NCBI GenBank assembly: GCA_030407315.1
Contig: JALQPE010000979.1
Span: forward strand, 1 to 64,000
DNA: 64,000 nucleotides
Direction of reading: 5' to 3'
Source: Asparagopsis taxiformis
Lineage: Eukaryota; Rhodophyta; Florideophyceae; Bonnemaisoniales; Bonnemaisoniaceae
Both the position numbers and the translations under genes were made by a program. Positions 1-10,157 of this stretch are shown in pieces. Numbering within the stretch: the stretch's first letter is position 1; the number at the start of each line of letters is the position of its first letter. The notes under the pieces are model-generated. The model was not told where the DNA came from. It ran no database searches and saw nothing but the letters and a program-made list of their open reading frames with translations.

Positions 1-712
1 TTATTCTTTGGAAGCTTATCCAGTCATGGTGTGTATTGTGTCGAGCGAAGGAAAGTGCGGAAGTTTTGAGAGTATGCTGAGAGGGACATGTGGGTTTTGA
101 GTCCGACTGTGTTGTTGATTTCGATTTTGTGCAGGTGATGCAGGAATGGTGATGACAGAAGGTAAGTTTCATTGAGCGCCAGTGTGTTTGCGGAGATTGG
201 ACTGCTGACTTTGATTATTTATTGCAAGGTTTTTGGATCATGGTTGTGTATGTGTGTAGGATGGATGAGAGGTAAGCAACGGAGTTTCTAGGATATCTGG
301 CGTGGTAAGCGTTGCTTTTGAATCTGACTGTTGGGGTTGATGTTGTGTATGTGATGCAGGAGTGGTGAAGCCGGAACGGCAGGACTGAAGGAGAGTGAGA
401 AGGGATCTAGAAAGATGGGGAATGAAGCTGTGAGGGTGTTTCTGGTATGTGTATATTTTCGGCATACGATAGAAGTGAGATTTGGTTTCAAGTGGTGTAA
501 GATTTTGCTGACCATGTTCGTGTTTGATGTCTTGATGATTTAATGGGCTGGGGTGGTGTCGAGGAAAGCGGGGATGGAATTGGGAAGGAGGCGTATTTGT
601 GTAATCTAGGTCGTGAGGTTCTTGAAGTATGTGCGGATGTGGTGCATGGCGTTCGGATGGTAGGGAGAAACGCGATAGTGAGGGAGATGGGTGATCGACG
701 ATATGCTGACAG
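1..712. other. non-coding or unrecognised, with diverged internal repeats
   Basis: No convincing protein gene is seen. Positions about 95-165 and 312-375 are diverged copies of one another, and a third partial copy lies near 205-275. Each copy has a T-rich stretch ending in CAG or TAG and a short G-rich block; in the first and third copies this is followed by GTAAG (near 164 and 271). That looks like duplicated mini-exons with splice sites, but no reading frame could be followed through them. Open frames on the minus strand here are Pro/His/Ser-rich and look like a composition artefact. Confidence 0.3.
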
Positions 713-856
713 GTATTTTGTTCTGGCTGGATACATATTCGTATTCTGGCTGGATACATATTCCGTATTCTGGCTGGATACGTATTTCCTATTCTAAACC
801 AGGTATTTATTTCCTATTCTGACCAGATATGTATTTCCTATTCTAGAGAGACGTAT
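713..856. repeat. minisatellite, about 24-bp unit, about 6 copies
   Basis: A unit of about 24 bp (core TATTCTGGCTGGATACATAT) is repeated head to tail about six times and decays towards the right end, where the core becomes TTTCCTATTCTAGAGAGACG. The units have no unique spacers, so this is a simple tandem array. Confidence 0.75.
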
Positions 857-969
857 TGTATACGAGCAGTTTCGTAAATGAGAGAATAAAATACGGTCCG
901 ATATGGGCCCTGAATTTACCATCCGCTGTAATTTCCTCCCTCCCGGTTTCGCTGATATATTGTATGCTG

Positions 970-1128
970 GATGTCGGGTCCTATTATTCCGCCATATGTA
1001 CTAGAGAAAGTCCTAGTATTCCGCCAAACGTACTAGAGAAAGTGGATGTCGGGTCCTAGTATTCCGCCATATGTACTAGAGAAAGTGGATGTCGGGCCCT
1101 AGTATTCCGCCATATGTACTAGAGAAAT
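970..1128. repeat. minisatellite, 43-bp unit, about 3.7 copies
   Basis: The unit starts GATGTCGGGTCCTAGTATTC and ends with ACTAGAGAAAGTG. Copies start at 970, 1045 and 1088. The 75-bp distance between the first two is one full unit plus a shortened one. The array lies immediately outside the truncated end of the first family-A retrotransposon. Confidence 0.8.
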
Positions 1129-1253
1129 GGACGTCCGCATCCAAAAAGTTTTATTTTTTTTGGACGCGGACGTTCATTTGTTCTAGTAAATCTCGGGGCC
1201 GACTAGGACCCGTACTAGAGAGACTGGACGTCCGCGTCCACTTCGAAAACACA

Positions 1254-3623
1254 GACGAATACTGGTGTCGCCACCAGTATTGCACCTTCCGAAGGCGGGG
1301 CGTCCGTTCATGATCGATACCGACGCGTCGGCGTATCAGCTGGGAGCTACGTTGCTCCAGCAGCAGAACGAAGATAAGCCCAACGAATGGGTGCCGATTG
1401 GGTACTGGTCGAAGACCCTTAACGAACCGAACGCGGTTACTCGGCGACCGAGCGCGAGTGCTACTCCGTCGTCTGGGCGATAACGTCGCTCCGACCCTAC
1501 GAAGAGGGTCAGCGGTTCACAGTACGTACGGACCACGAAGCCTTACGTTGGCTGATGACGTTGACGGACGCGTCCGACGACTACTACGATGGAGGCTACG
1601 CGTTGCCGAATCGATTTAGAGGTTACGTACAGACCTGGGCGCGTGCACCAGGTACCTGACGCTTTATCACGCGTGATATCTACGTATGACGACAGTCGAC
1701 CCGTTGACGATGACGTACCATTCGTATGGGGACGCGGTCCTCTGACCACTCGCAGTCGGCGACAAACACCACGAAGTGGGAAAGGACGAACGACGTCCGT
1801 ACGTAAAAAGGCACCGAATGCCAGGGGTCACGACGACCCGTCGAACGAGACTCGTGACAAACGGACACCAGCCACGACGGCTAGCCACGATGAACGCGAG
1901 TTCAACCGCGACGCGTCGCTCGATGACGTTCTTGACGAGGAACCGGATTTCCTCGACGAGCAGCGCGCTGCTGAAGACGATTCGGCACGCGTGCCACCAG
2001 CTGACGTTCAGCTTCCCATTACGAGGGACGAGCTTATCGAAGCTCAACGCGAGGACGCGTTCTGTCAAACGATACTGACACGACAGTCCGACACGCAGGA
2101 CGCTGCATTCTTCGAAGGCCCGATGGCTTACTCCGACGCCGGAACCCTCACGACGAGGAACGTACACAAATCGTTGTGCCGGCGTCGTTGCGGCCGCGGC
2201 TGCTAGAGTTAACGCACCACCACGTCCTCGCTGGACATCCCGGGCAAACGCGTATGTACTATACCCTACGGAGGACGTACTACTGGCCCGCGATGGCCGC
2301 CGACATCCACGCAACGGTACGAAAACTGTGTCGGATTTGCGAAGAACCGCGTGAAGCTTCGCAAACGGACGAACCCGTTACGTTTATTTCCGGCTACGGA
2401 GCCGCTGCGAGACCTATGTATCGACATACTAGGTCCGCTTACGAAGACCACGCGTGGCAACCGATTTATTCTCGTTATAACGGACCGCTTTACGAAGCTA
2501 ACCAGAGTCGTACCTCTACGAAATATCGATTCCGCTAACGTGGCGAGTGCGTTCGTCAACGCGTGGGTCTTCTCGTATGGACCCACGAACGCTCATAAGC
2601 GATAACGGAAAGCAGTTCGCTGCTAAGTTTTTCCAGCGCGTCTGCCAACGAAATCGGCGTGACGAACGTCTTTACGTCGACGTACCACCCCAAACGAACG
2701 GGCAGGTGGAGCGCTACAACAGGACGATCCTGGCGATGCTCCGTAATTACGTGAACGAAAACCAGAACGACTGGGATCGATACGCATCGGCGTTAACGTT
2801 TGCGTACAACACGCATGTCACTCGAGCACGGGCACGACGCCCTTCGACTTGATCTCACGAATCCACCGCCACCGTTGGCGCTACACACGTAACGAACCGC
2901 AACTACCCGACGGGGGAGGGCGAGCCACTTACGTTCGTGAGCTCGCCACAACGATGGATAACGCGTATCGAACGCTGAAGGCCGCGCAGGCACGTTACAA
3001 ACAAAATTTCGACAAGCGAGTCCGTGTCTCGAATCGAAATATCCGCGCGGGAGAATACGTATTCATCGACCCGACGGACGGGACTACGAAGGGCACGAAG
3101 CTCGGCAACACGCGTTGGGACCGTTCGCGTACTACGTAACGACGTACGAACGTTCGTCATCCAACGAGGAGACGTAGTTGAACGTGTCAACTCGGACCGC
3201 GTTGCGTACGCGCCAACGCCGGCGAACGCGCCCCCGCCGGAGCCATACGATGCCACTGAGGCAGATCTCGACAAGAACCGCGACGGTCCGGCGTATGTAG
3301 TAGACGACCTACTCAACCACCGCGTGAACGAGGACGGAACGTTAGACTTCCTCGTGAAGTGGGTCGGGTATCGTACCCCTACGTGGGAGCCCCGCCGGAA
3401 CGTATCTGAAGAGAGCGTCTCGATACTTTGCACGCGTGCGACGAGCAACAACGTGAAAGGCCACGACGGCCCCGAAAACGCACACGAGCGTCGGTTAAGC
3501 GCACGCGTGCGCGACGTTGCACGATGCAACAAACGCAGCGACGAGCCGCACGAACGAGAAGCGAAGGCACAACGAGTGGCCGGGACGTCCACCCTTGCGT
3601 TGAGGGGGCGCGATGCGTGCTAG
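1254..3623 (+). pseudogene. pol remnant of A copy 1: RNase H, integrase, chromodomain
   Basis: The reading frame is broken by several frameshifts, but the domains follow the Ty3 order. RNase H begins near 1,310 with the DTDASAY motif. The integrase zinc-binding HHCC region is near 2,213-2,345 (HHHVLAGHPGQ, then CRIC). The integrase core follows (DILGPL near 2,428, SDNGKQF near 2,600, VERYNRT near 2,708). A chromodomain near 3,289-3,430 reads FLVKWVGYRTPTWEPR and is intact here. Chromodomains of this group bind methylated histone H3 and steer integration into heterochromatin in the elements where this has been studied. This copy cannot encode a working polymerase. Confidence 0.88.
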
Positions 3624-5930
3624 AGCCGTCGCTCTTTTCGTTTTCGACACCATACGTTGGTGGAGGCACGAGCGCCAACGAAAGATTGGACGACGAGTCC
3701 ACGCGCGGACGATTCACACGATGTGAGAGCCACGACTGGCTCGACAGTGTGTCCGTCCCACAGCAACGATGGACACACGGAGCATCACGGGCCACGGACG
3801 GACAACACGTCAGATTTTTCGCGCGAAAATTATTTTAGGGCCAACGGGCCATGGACGCACGGTACGAAAAATCGGGCCGATTACAGTGCGCTAACCCGGC
3901 CAAATCTCGGGGCACGCGTGCCCCGAAAATTTCGTAATTTTGGCATGACGTGTGAGCCATCGTACGTCCCCGTGGACAACCGCTGACAACGAGTCGCATC
4001 GACCAACGAGGTCAACGCCAAGCTCGCGAGCTAACGGCAACGTAACGCCGGAAGGCGGAAAAAACCACGTAGGACGGACGCGTCCCCGACGAAGATGGCA
4101 ACGGTCTCATTACGAAACTTCACGCACGAAGCGGAACGAAGCTATACGTTAGCCGACGAACTAGACCAACGGGTCTCAGCGCATGAAGCGCGCGGGAAAA
4201 GCGTGCGAAACGACGAGCCAACGAGGCCGCAACAACTGACGGCGAACCGTTATCGCCATCGTGAGGCACGACGCCGAACACGGTAGCCACGTACGGCAAC
4301 CACGGAACGACACAACGGGGTCCTGCCACGCGGGCATAACGAATGACGCGCGAAAGCGAAAAGCCCGCCGGCTAGTCGAAACGCACGAGCGAACCCGAAA
4401 GGGGGTTGACCACGTACGGTCACGAAGACTAAGACGCGCACTCCGCGTCGCAACCGAATAAGCTAACGAAGCTTAGTCTTCACTCGAATTCGAAGGCGCG
4501 CGCGCCACTGGCCACGTCGGCCAGGATACGAGCGCGTACGCGGACGTCGCTAACGATAACGACGTACGCCAACGGATCGACCCGCGAAACGAAATACGAA
4601 TACGCGACGGCGTAAAAGCTGGTAGCCAACGTAAACGGCACAGCTGAAGGCAACGAGCCGATGAAGAACGCCCGCGGGCACACGAAACGACTTAGTCAAT
4701 CGTGTCCCCGTCGGGTTCGCAAGGCGAATAAACGGAATTACGCAACGGCGTAGAGGGCGATCATTACGTATGCCCAGGTGCACGTCGCACCACGAAACGG
4801 ACGAGCTAATGAAACGCTCCACGGACGCCGCGGCGAACGACGCCGCTACGCGAAGCGGACCAGCGCAACGATTGCGCCACCGGCTAACGTGAAGCCGTAG
4901 AAACGAGGGGCGCGACGGCGCTAACGATGTTAACGGCTATACGAAACGCCAAGCCCGCCGGCAAAGACGTTGTCAACGGAACCGCGACGCACCACGACGC
5001 ACTGCCGCGTACACGCAACGGCGTGAAACGTCAAGCCAACTCACGCGCGAGTCGGTCTGACGTTTAACGAATTTTCCGTCCAGCTCATCGGAGCAAATTA
5101 AAATTAGCACCGACGTGCTACGCGCGAAAGAACTCGAACGCTCAACGATATGCAGTACCCGACGGGGTTAATCGCACAGGGCGCGACGGCGGAAACGATT
5201 CCCGAGTTAGTTACAAATGATAACGCCACCGGCCAACGTGAAGCCGCGGGGACGTGAAGCGCGACGACGCTAATGACGTCAACGGCTATACGAAATGCCA
5301 AGCCCGCCGGCAACCACGTCGTCAACGGAACCGCAACGTACCGCGACGAATTGCTGCGTACACGCCACGGCGTAGAACGTCAAACCGACTCACGCGCGAG
5401 CCGGTCTGACGTTCGACGAATTTTTCGCCCAGCTCATCGGAGCAAATAAAATTGGCACCGACGTGCTACGCGCCAAAGAGCTCGAACGCTCAACGGAATT
5501 CGACACCCGACGGGGTTATCCGCACGAGAAACGACGGCGGAAACGATTTCCGAGTTAGTTACTAAATGATACGCACGCCAACGGGCTCTACGATCGAGGT
5601 TAACGTACCACTCGCAGTGAAAAGCCGCCGCTACGCGCCGCCGCTTTGCCAAATAGTTACGAATGTTACGAACCCGCCAACGGGCACGCGCCGCCGCGAA
5701 CGCGAGAGACGAGCTGCGAAAGCTCTACGACACCCAACGGGGTAGACGCCACAACAAAAAAAATTGTGGGAGGGGCTTAACGCTAACCCCTCCCCCGCTG
5801 CAGACGACCTGCCAAACGCGAATTACGAAGCTCAACGGAGCCATGCGATTACGCAAAGAAACAAAAACGAAGTTTACGAAGTAGCACGATGCTAGAGCCG
5901 ACGTGGCCTACGAACTAACCTAGGAACGAC
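3624..5930. other. non-coding spacer of A copy 1 between pol and the antisense gene
   Basis: About 2.3 kb without a convincing gene separates the convergent pol (+) and antisense (-) frames. The matching spacer in copy 2 is 55,737-57,970. It holds the tandem repeats described separately and many short CCC-N-GGG palindromes such as CCCGACGGGG. Open frames here are Arg/Thr-rich on both strands, as expected of GC-rich non-coding DNA. Confidence 0.6.
4875..5605. repeat. tandem repeat, about 348-bp unit, about 2.1 copies
   Basis: The sequence CGACGTGCTACGCG occurs at 5,111 and again at 5,459 (348 bp apart). The flanking blocks GCCACCGG-AACGTGAAGCCG (4,875 and 5,222) and CTCACGCGCGAG-CGGTCTGACG (about 5,040 and 5,389) keep the same spacing. 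The corresponding repeats occur inverted in copy 2 at about 56,040-56,780, so they belong to family A rather than to the insertion site. Confidence 0.7.
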
Positions 5931-6857
5931 CTAGTAGCGACGAGAACGCTTGCCCGCAGGGTCATACGGACCAGGGCCTTCGCCGCGGCTATCGTGGCTG
6001 CGGCTGCGATTGGGCTTAACGAAGCCCGGCGCGTACGGATCGACAGTCTGCGTGACCACGGGGGCTCGCTCGCGACGCGACGCGGGATCCCTAGCGTAAG
6101 GATCCGCAGTCCCGTGACTGCGCGTATCCGAAGGGCGCGCCGAAGCGGGGTCGCGTGGCAGGTACGCCGCTGCGTGACCATACCCGACGGGGTCGCCGAA
6201 GCCGCCGCCACTCGCAAATGCGTAGGGATCGTTGCGACCGCCAACGGGCGGTGCGTAACCACGAGTCGCCGCGGCGAGACGCTCGGAAATCGCGCGCTCC
6301 GTCGCCAAGCGGGCAGTCAGGTCCAACGTCTGGGCCCTGAACTCTTCGGCTGCGCGAGCCACGGACGAGATGAGGGAACGAATAACCCAGCCGTCCGCAC
6401 GAGGCAGAGCGGCCATCGACGTACCGAGAAGCCAACGGGCATCCTCATCGGAGACGCGGTCGTCCAGGCTCACGAACCGTGGCGCGCGTTCGGCCGGCGT
6501 GGCCACATCCGGACGACCGACGCGGGCAACGTTGCCCCCTCCCGTAGCCTCGCGTGGCACAATCTCTCGAGGATCCGGCGCACGCGGCGCTTCGTTTTGA
6601 TGGCCACGACGGCCAGAACGCGTCCCGCGGGGGCGCTCGTTCCCTCGAGGCCGCCGAAATAACCGGTACGATTGCCACGACGGCGTTCGGAACGGGAAGC
6701 GACCCGCGGCACGTAAGCCCTATCGCTGCGCACGGAGACAAACTCCTGGTTATCGCCGCTTGCGTAATCGGGACGTATAACCCGATACTCCGGCCCCAAC
6801 GCAAGGGCGCCGCGAGCCTCAGCCAACGCGCTGGTAACGGAGACGAACGTGTCGGAA
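5931..6857 (-). pseudogene. antisense gene of A copy 1, C-terminal part
   Basis: This encodes the C-terminal part of the antisense protein seen intact at 53,508-55,736, including the DPYA-rich tail and the terminal KRSRRY. Element B cuts the gene after the codons for IPVDG; the other half is at 19,359-20,646. One frameshift lies near 6,660 (after YFGGL), where this copy leaves the frame kept by copy 2. Apart from that the two copies are very similar. The first residues of the open frame upstream of 6,858 belong to the LTR of element B, not to this gene. Confidence 0.8.
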
Positions 6858-6862
6858 CCGTC
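6858..6862. repeat. target-site duplication CCGTC, left copy, of element B
   Basis: CCGTC directly precedes the LTR start TGTAGCAGG and recurs directly after the other LTR at 19,354-19,358. In the intact gene of copy 2 the site is present once (as GACGG on the other strand). This proves the insertion and fixes both ends of element B. Confidence 0.95.
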
Positions 6863-7550
6863 TGTAGCAGGTAGAAAATCCGCTAGAGCGGCAAACACCG
6901 ACAGGTGTCCCGAGCCTCGGTAGAGGAAGTGGTAGAGCAGATGAACCTTATAGGTACCCAGCGGGTAGTCTCGTAAGAGAGAAGGGTCGTTACCCGGAGG
7001 GGGTTGTGCGACAAAGGGGTGCTCACGCGAGAGGCGTATGGATAGAGCGAGTGACGTAATCCGTCGAGCTGTTGGCTAACCCTAAGGTTTTCCCGGAAAG
7101 GGGTTGAACCATAGGTATGCGAACACTGTTCCTGTGGGTCGTAATTCCACTTGAGTTTACGTTACTCTAGAAACCGTGCCTACTGGCTGTTCCAGTGGCG
7201 TATTTATACTAAGTCTACTGTAAGCTAGGGTTAGTGGTTAGGAATAAATATCCAGTTATTGACCAACCAGAGCCCAGTTAACGGCACTCGCCTCCCACCC
7301 CGCGAGGTATTGCCAGTTAGGCTTACATTGTAATATACAGCTGGTTAGCTTAAGTTAGAAATTTGACCCTTGTGGGTCTTGGCCGGGGCCGATGGGCCCG
7401 GATAGGGTTATTTGTCAGCCTTAGCTTGTCCCAAGTATAGGAAACACGCCAGTTGGCTGGTGCCTTGTGATTGGCACATCCCTTAAGTGGGTACCCAATA
7501 GGGAAGCGACACGCCTCGATCGGCGAGACGGCGAGCCAGGCGGTACGACA
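6863..7550 (-). repeat. 3' LTR of element B (688 bp)
   Basis: On the + strand it runs from TGTAGCAGG to GGTACGACA. The partner at 18,670-19,353 is 684 bp and nearly identical apart from small indels and scattered substitutions, for example in the stretch before TAATCCGTCGAGCTG. In gag-pol orientation the ends are TGTCGTACC and GCTACA, which fits the 5'-TG...CA-3' rule. Confidence 0.93.
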
Positions 7551-7565
7551 TGGCCCCCTCCTGAG
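7551..7565 (-). promoter_or_regulatory. polypurine tract of element B
   Basis: On the minus strand CTCAGGAGGGGGCCA ends exactly where the 3' LTR starts (TGTCGTACC). A purine run in this position primes plus-strand DNA synthesis in LTR retrotransposons. It confirms that gag-pol, not the + strand genes, defines the element's orientation. Confidence 0.8.
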
Positions 7566-8519
7566 AGATTTGTCGTCCCGACAAAATTTGATCAATAAAA
7601 ATTACAATTTTTGGCTGTGGCCGTTGCATTGTGCAATTCAAAATTTCCCGCGCGCGGCGCGTGTTCGATAAATTCGTTTAGTCCATCCGACTCTTCGGCG
7701 GTCCACCGACCGTTTCCCATTGGAATCAACACCTGTTGCAGGTTTCTTATCGATCCCACGCGAAAGAGCGTACTCACCCCTTCGGTGTCCACAGTGTACG
7801 AGAGTTCGTGTCCCTTCCGTCATCCCTCAAAGGGTTTTGCATCCATCTGCAAGATAGTTTACCGCGCGATCGCGTGAGCGGTGCCAACTCGAGGCTTTGA
7901 ATTCATCTCCCGGCCAATCGCCTTGCGAATCCCATTCAGGGTTGCGTACCGCGGCTCCCTCTTGGAGATTTAAGCCAATAGGCCATTTTGTCTATCCCGA
8001 TTCAGGGTTTTTAGCAACGTCCTTCCTCGCCTCTACTGGCTTTTTAAGATGCCCCCTCGCGCTCCGATTCAATTCGAATCCTCCGAAGAGGAAGGGGACA
8101 ATATGGGTTCACCCAACCGTCCAACCACGCGTTAAAGCGTTCGCCGCCAACCACTCGCCACCAGGCGTCCTCTTCCCGCACCGGGGCCACGCCAACGCCG
8201 GCCAAGTCCTCTTCGCCTCCCGCGACAAGCGCGCCGATCGCCTCCTTGCTTCATCGCAAACGCGAACTCGTTCGACTGCCGCCAAGGCTTCGGCTGAGAC
8301 GGCCTCGCCTTCCGGCAAAGTCGTCGGGACTCCTTCGCGCTCCGAGAAGTCGGTTCCTCCCGCTAGGGCAAGTGCACAAGGTGGCAACGTCGGTCCAACC
8401 GAATCCCCTGCTTCCCCGAAGCCGTCCACACCCGTGGCCACTGCCAAGCCGTTATCGGCCAATCCGCCATCGCGTGAAGGCGAACCGTTAAGGCCACCGG
8501 GCCGTCTCCAAAAGGAGCT
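7566..8519 (+). other. leader of the antisense region of element B, with broken N-terminal coding
   Basis: On the + strand an ATG at 8,049 opens a short acidic frame (MPPRAPIQFESSEEEGDNMG) that stops after 28 codons. A second frame, open from before 7,900 to 8,586 without an ATG start, encodes an Ala/Ser/Pro/Lys-rich segment at 8,130-8,500. A third frame, the same as the first, opens at 8,478 and continues into the 545-aa ORF. The simplest reading is that the real start of the antisense gene is at 8,049 and that frameshifts (or unrecognised short introns) separate it from the ATG at 8,520. This is an inference. Confidence 0.4.
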
Positions 8520-10157
8520 ATGTCGGCTGCTGCCGAAGAGGTCGTTGAAGTTATTGCCGAGGGGGGCGCTACGCCCAAGCCATTGAGGCAGTCGAATGTT
8601 AGGCCTTCGCCAAGCTCCCGGCCGTCGTTGGCTCGTCCCTCCGCTCCTGCGGTTCGTACCTCTTCTGGTCGTGACGTTTCTGCGAATCCTTACGAGGACT
8701 ATGGTCGCCGCAATCAGCAGATTTTGGCGGACGCTCGTAAGCGTAGGGAAGAAGAGTTGCGTCGCGAAGCCGCTCTTGCGGAAGCCGAAAAGGCAGAAGC
8801 TGGAAGGGCAGAGGCCGAAAGAGCTAATGCTCAGCTTGTCGAGTCGGCTGTAGACCCGTACGCCTCTTCTGGCAAAGTTACCCGGAGTGGGGCTGGTCCT
8901 GTTCCCGTTAATGCATCAGCAGGCGTGAGGCCGTCGGGCACCGCCCTAGTTGATCCTTACGCTGTTGCGTCCGCGCCAGCGCCGGCGGTTCCATCGCATG
9001 ATACCCCTCCTCGGGCGCCTAAGCCAACTGCCAATTGGCGTTCCTCGGGGGAATTTTATCCAGCTAATGCTGACGAGCTCATGGTGTTTGATTCACAAGC
9101 ATTGCCGTTTAGGCGTGAGCTGGCTGCTCCCTGGGAACACTACCCATTCGCGCGACTCCCTCGTAGGGATTTTACCGACCGCCCGCGAAGCGAATTACGT
9201 CGCGATATGCTCTTGATGAGTTCCCTCCGGGGTCAAAGCCACCAGGTGCAAAATGAATGTTGGTCGGCGTATGCCCGTCTCCCTTCGAGTCGCCCGATGC
9301 GTCACTTCCGTGTTCCTCATACGCTTTGTAGCGACAGGACTTTTCTCCTTCATCCCGGGGATGCTCTTTACGTCGAACGTATGAACCGCCGCTTGTTCCA
9401 AGAGGAATCGTACCAAGGTACCGTAGAGGACATGCCGATGATTCGGTCTCGCTGGTTTGCGTATCCCCCTCGTCCCGATACGGGTAACTATGAGCATCAT
9501 AAGCGACTTCACGCTAGGGTGACTTCCCGAATGATGGGGTGTCAAGTGACGGCGAATGACTATCGCGTATTCGCGCACCGTAATGGTAGCTCTGTTGAGC
9601 CGGTCACTAGACCCATGAGGGTATCGAGGGAAGCGTTAGACCCGTTATGGGATGATCCCATTTGGGAAGGGCAGTTGGCTCCGCCGATGTGCTTGCCTAT
9701 CGCCGACCCTCCGTCGTTGGTGTATTTCCACCATTCCGCTCTTCGCGAAGCGCCCGCATGGCGGTTGAATAGACTCCGGTCGTACCTCGAGTTGGAGAGG
9801 GATATCCTAATAGGAATCGAGTTGGCTCGTATCGTCGAAACGCGGGGCTTCGTGCCGGTGATGGCTGAGGAACTCGTCAACAGAGTAAGTCGTACCTGGT
9901 ACGGTCTCGCGGAGGTGCCGCTGTCGGACGTGGTTCCCCATAGCAGGAAGTTACCTGGCACAGTAGTGCGTCGCCTGTTGAAGGTAGCCCTTGGGGGTGA
10001 TGATTATCCTCAAGAGATGGTCAGTACCAACATCACAGGAGTGGCACCGGAGAAGGTGGTTGTCTATACGACGGTGGACCTGCCGATAAGGGCGTTACGT
10101 ATCAACGTTTTAAAACCACCGAGAAGGTTCGACCGCAGAGCTGCCTCCCTATCGTAG
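8520..10157 (+). CDS. antisense ORF 1 of element B (545 aa), novel retrotransposon-borne protein
   Basis: No known domain is recognised. Residues about 65-110 are a highly charged Glu/Ala/Arg helix, probably a coiled coil. DPYA motifs follow (VDPYASSG, VDPYAVASA). Residues about 262-430 match the antisense protein of family A: CSDRTFL-DALYVERM aligns with CDRSWL-DAIYVDRM, NDYRVFAH with DDYRVSH, and LVYFHHSALREAPA with VVHYFTDAVKDAPA. The gene is on the strand opposite to gag-pol and converges with pol. It ends where a second frame takes over, so it is probably the N-terminal and middle part of a longer protein. Role unknown; an accessory or structural protein of the element is a guess. The ATG at 8,520 is the first in this frame after a stop, but upstream coding is likely. 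Confidence 0.75.
   Translation: MSAAAEEVVEVIAEGGATPKPLRQSNVRPSPSSRPSLARPSAPAVRTSSGRDVSANPYEDYGRRNQQILADARKRREEELRREAALAEAEKAEAGRAEAERANAQLVESAVDPYASSGKVTRSGAGPVPVNASAGVRPSGTALVDPYAVASAPAPAVPSHDTPPRAPKPTANWRSSGEFYPANADELMVFDSQALPFRRELAAPWEHYPFARLPRRDFTDRPRSELRRDMLLMSSLRGQSHQVQNECWSAYARLPSSRPMRHFRVPHTLCSDRTFLLHPGDALYVERMNRRLFQEESYQGTVEDMPMIRSRWFAYPPRPDTGNYEHHKRLHARVTSRMMGCQVTANDYRVFAHRNGSSVEPVTRPMRVSREALDPLWDDPIWEGQLAPPMCLPIADPPSLVYFHHSALREAPAWRLNRLRSYLELERDILIGIELARIVETRGFVPVMAEELVNRVSRTWYGLAEVPLSDVVPHSRKLPGTVVRRLLKVALGGDDYPQEMVSTNITGVAPEKVVVYTTVDLPIRALRINVLKPPRRFDRRAASLS

Noticed and set aside
713..1128. Possible CRISPR-like array
   Set aside because: Units are head-to-tail without unique spacers and the genome is eukaryotic; these are minisatellites.
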